Assembly: GCA_958426095.1 (NCBI GenBank)
Contig: CATZYB010000027.1
Span: 1-19,059, forward strand
DNA from: an uncultured Lachnospiraceae bacterium
Lineage (GTDB): Bacteria > Bacillota > Clostridia > Lachnospirales > Lachnospiraceae
DNA length: 19,059 bases
Reading direction: 5' to 3'
Part shown: piece by piece, positions 18,728 through 19,059 of the stretch
Layout of the letters: each line of letters starts with the position of its first letter
Numbering within the stretch: the stretch's first letter is position 1
Position numbers and translations under genes: made by a program
Notes under the pieces: generated by a model
Databases searched by the model: none
What the model was told of the DNA's origin: nothing
The model's input: the letters and a program-made list of their open reading frames with translations, nothing else

Positions 18728-19059
18728 TTAGGCACAAAGGTATTTTTTCATTTGTGTCTTTATTTTTTCTTTTGCAAGGGCGGCAGACTGTTGCGCCGCC
18801 CTCGCTGAACAGCCCTCCATCCTGCCAATCATGCGGTAGGTATAGCCGCAGTCATAGTGAAGCAAGAAACGCCGCTTTTGTGTTTCGGGAAGTGCGTCAA
18901 TCTCCTGATAGAGAAGCTCATCCCTCTCTGCGTCAAGGAGAAGCTCGTCAAGGCTTTTCGGGAGCCTTAGCGCCCGCCTCTGCAAAGTTTCCTCCCATAC
19001 CTCGTTAAACTCCCTGTGCCGCCAGTCCCAGTTCTGGATTTTACGGTTGTCCAGTTCCA
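18728..19059 (-). CDS. Sigma-70 region 4-like protein, cut by the right edge
   Basis: The frame is open from the stop at 18728 to the window edge, about 110 residues. The nominal start at 18985 is only an internal Leu codon. Visible order: NWDWRHREFNEVWEETL, a helical stretch (SLDELLLDAERDELLYQEID), then ALPETQKRRFLLHYDCGYTY and a short region-4 HTH (MIGRMEGCSARAAQQSAALA). This small sigma-like protein is common in Tn916/Tn1549-type and mobilizable elements and probably regulates transfer genes. Leftward, like the mobilization genes. Confidence 0.8.
   Translation of the reverse strand, partial: ELDNRKIQNWDWRHREFNEVWEETLQRRALRLPKSLDELLLDAERDELLYQEIDALPETQKRRFLLHYDCGYTYRMIGRMEGCSARAAQQSAALAKEKIKTQMKKYLCA

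Larger units (their letters stand above)
14112..19059 (-). mobile_element. Serine-recombinase mobilizable element (IME), left end to window edge
   Basis: Leftward genes in compact order: sigma-like, oriT-like repeats, MobC, relaxase, TnpW, 41-residue ORF, large serine recombinase. No type IV secretion genes are visible, so it would be mobilized by another element. Base composition and codon use are visibly more GC-rich than in the region to its left. The left end should lie between 14108 and 14183; the right end is outside the window. Confidence 0.65.

Noticed and set aside
1..19059. tRNA or rRNA genes
   Set aside because: No cloverleaf with T-loop GGTTCRA context or rRNA-like sequence was seen on either strand by eye.

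Overview
The window reads as a chromosomal segment of a low-to-moderate GC Gram-positive anaerobe, most likely a gut Clostridia/Lachnospiraceae-type Firmicute. The reasons are strong GGAGG ribosome sites, compact operons, and an accessory gene repertoire (DUF3987 protein, TnpW, MobP-type relaxase, large serine recombinase with a DUF4368-like end) familiar from that group. No species call is possible from sequence alone.

Layout. (1) 1-2720 looks like host backbone: the 3' end of an acidic unknown gene, then an OmpR-family response regulator and its sensor histidine kinase, closed by a hairpin terminator. (2) From about 2720 a mobile element starts with a leftward tyrosine integrase. It is followed by a tiny leftward membrane peptide with a convergent antisense RNA (a type I toxin-antitoxin arrangement), and a phage-style switch: a leftward CI-like repressor, three operators and a rightward Cro-like gene. 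(3) 5.1-9.6 kb is a rightward set of small genes around a DUF3987 protein, with many RNA hairpins and a GC-rich repeat recurring in an AT-rich background. No capsid, terminase or conjugation genes are visible, so a satellite/PICI-like or mobilizable island is the best description. (4) 9.6-13.0 kb holds an orphan ParA, a structured RNA ending in a strong terminator, a cold-shock protein, a helical unknown and a sigma factor. Related short iteron-like sites lie on both sides of this block. (5) 13.2-14.06 kb holds a two-TM unknown protein and a second type I toxin-antitoxin unit, whose mRNA leader can pair with its own ribosome site. (6) From about 14.1 kb to the right edge is a second, visibly more GC-rich mobilizable element read leftward: sigma-like gene (cut by the edge), an oriT-like run of inverted repeats, MobC, relaxase, TnpW, a 41-residue ORF and a large serine recombinase, with most genes overlapping or touching.

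How it works together. Element 1 would be kept quiescent by the CI-like protein acting at three operators spaced 30-31 bp, excised by the integrase, and stabilised by toxin-antitoxin units and perhaps ParA. Element 2 would move by serine recombination and be mobilized by MobC/relaxase at the inverted-repeat region using conjugation machinery supplied elsewhere.

The most notable observations are the two structurally matched type I toxin-antitoxin loci, a candidate -1 frameshift that would join a coiled-coil protein to the DUF3987 protein, the dispersed GCCGGGCGGGCTTGGAAGG elements beside ribosome sites, and the iteron-flanked ParA/csp/sigma block.
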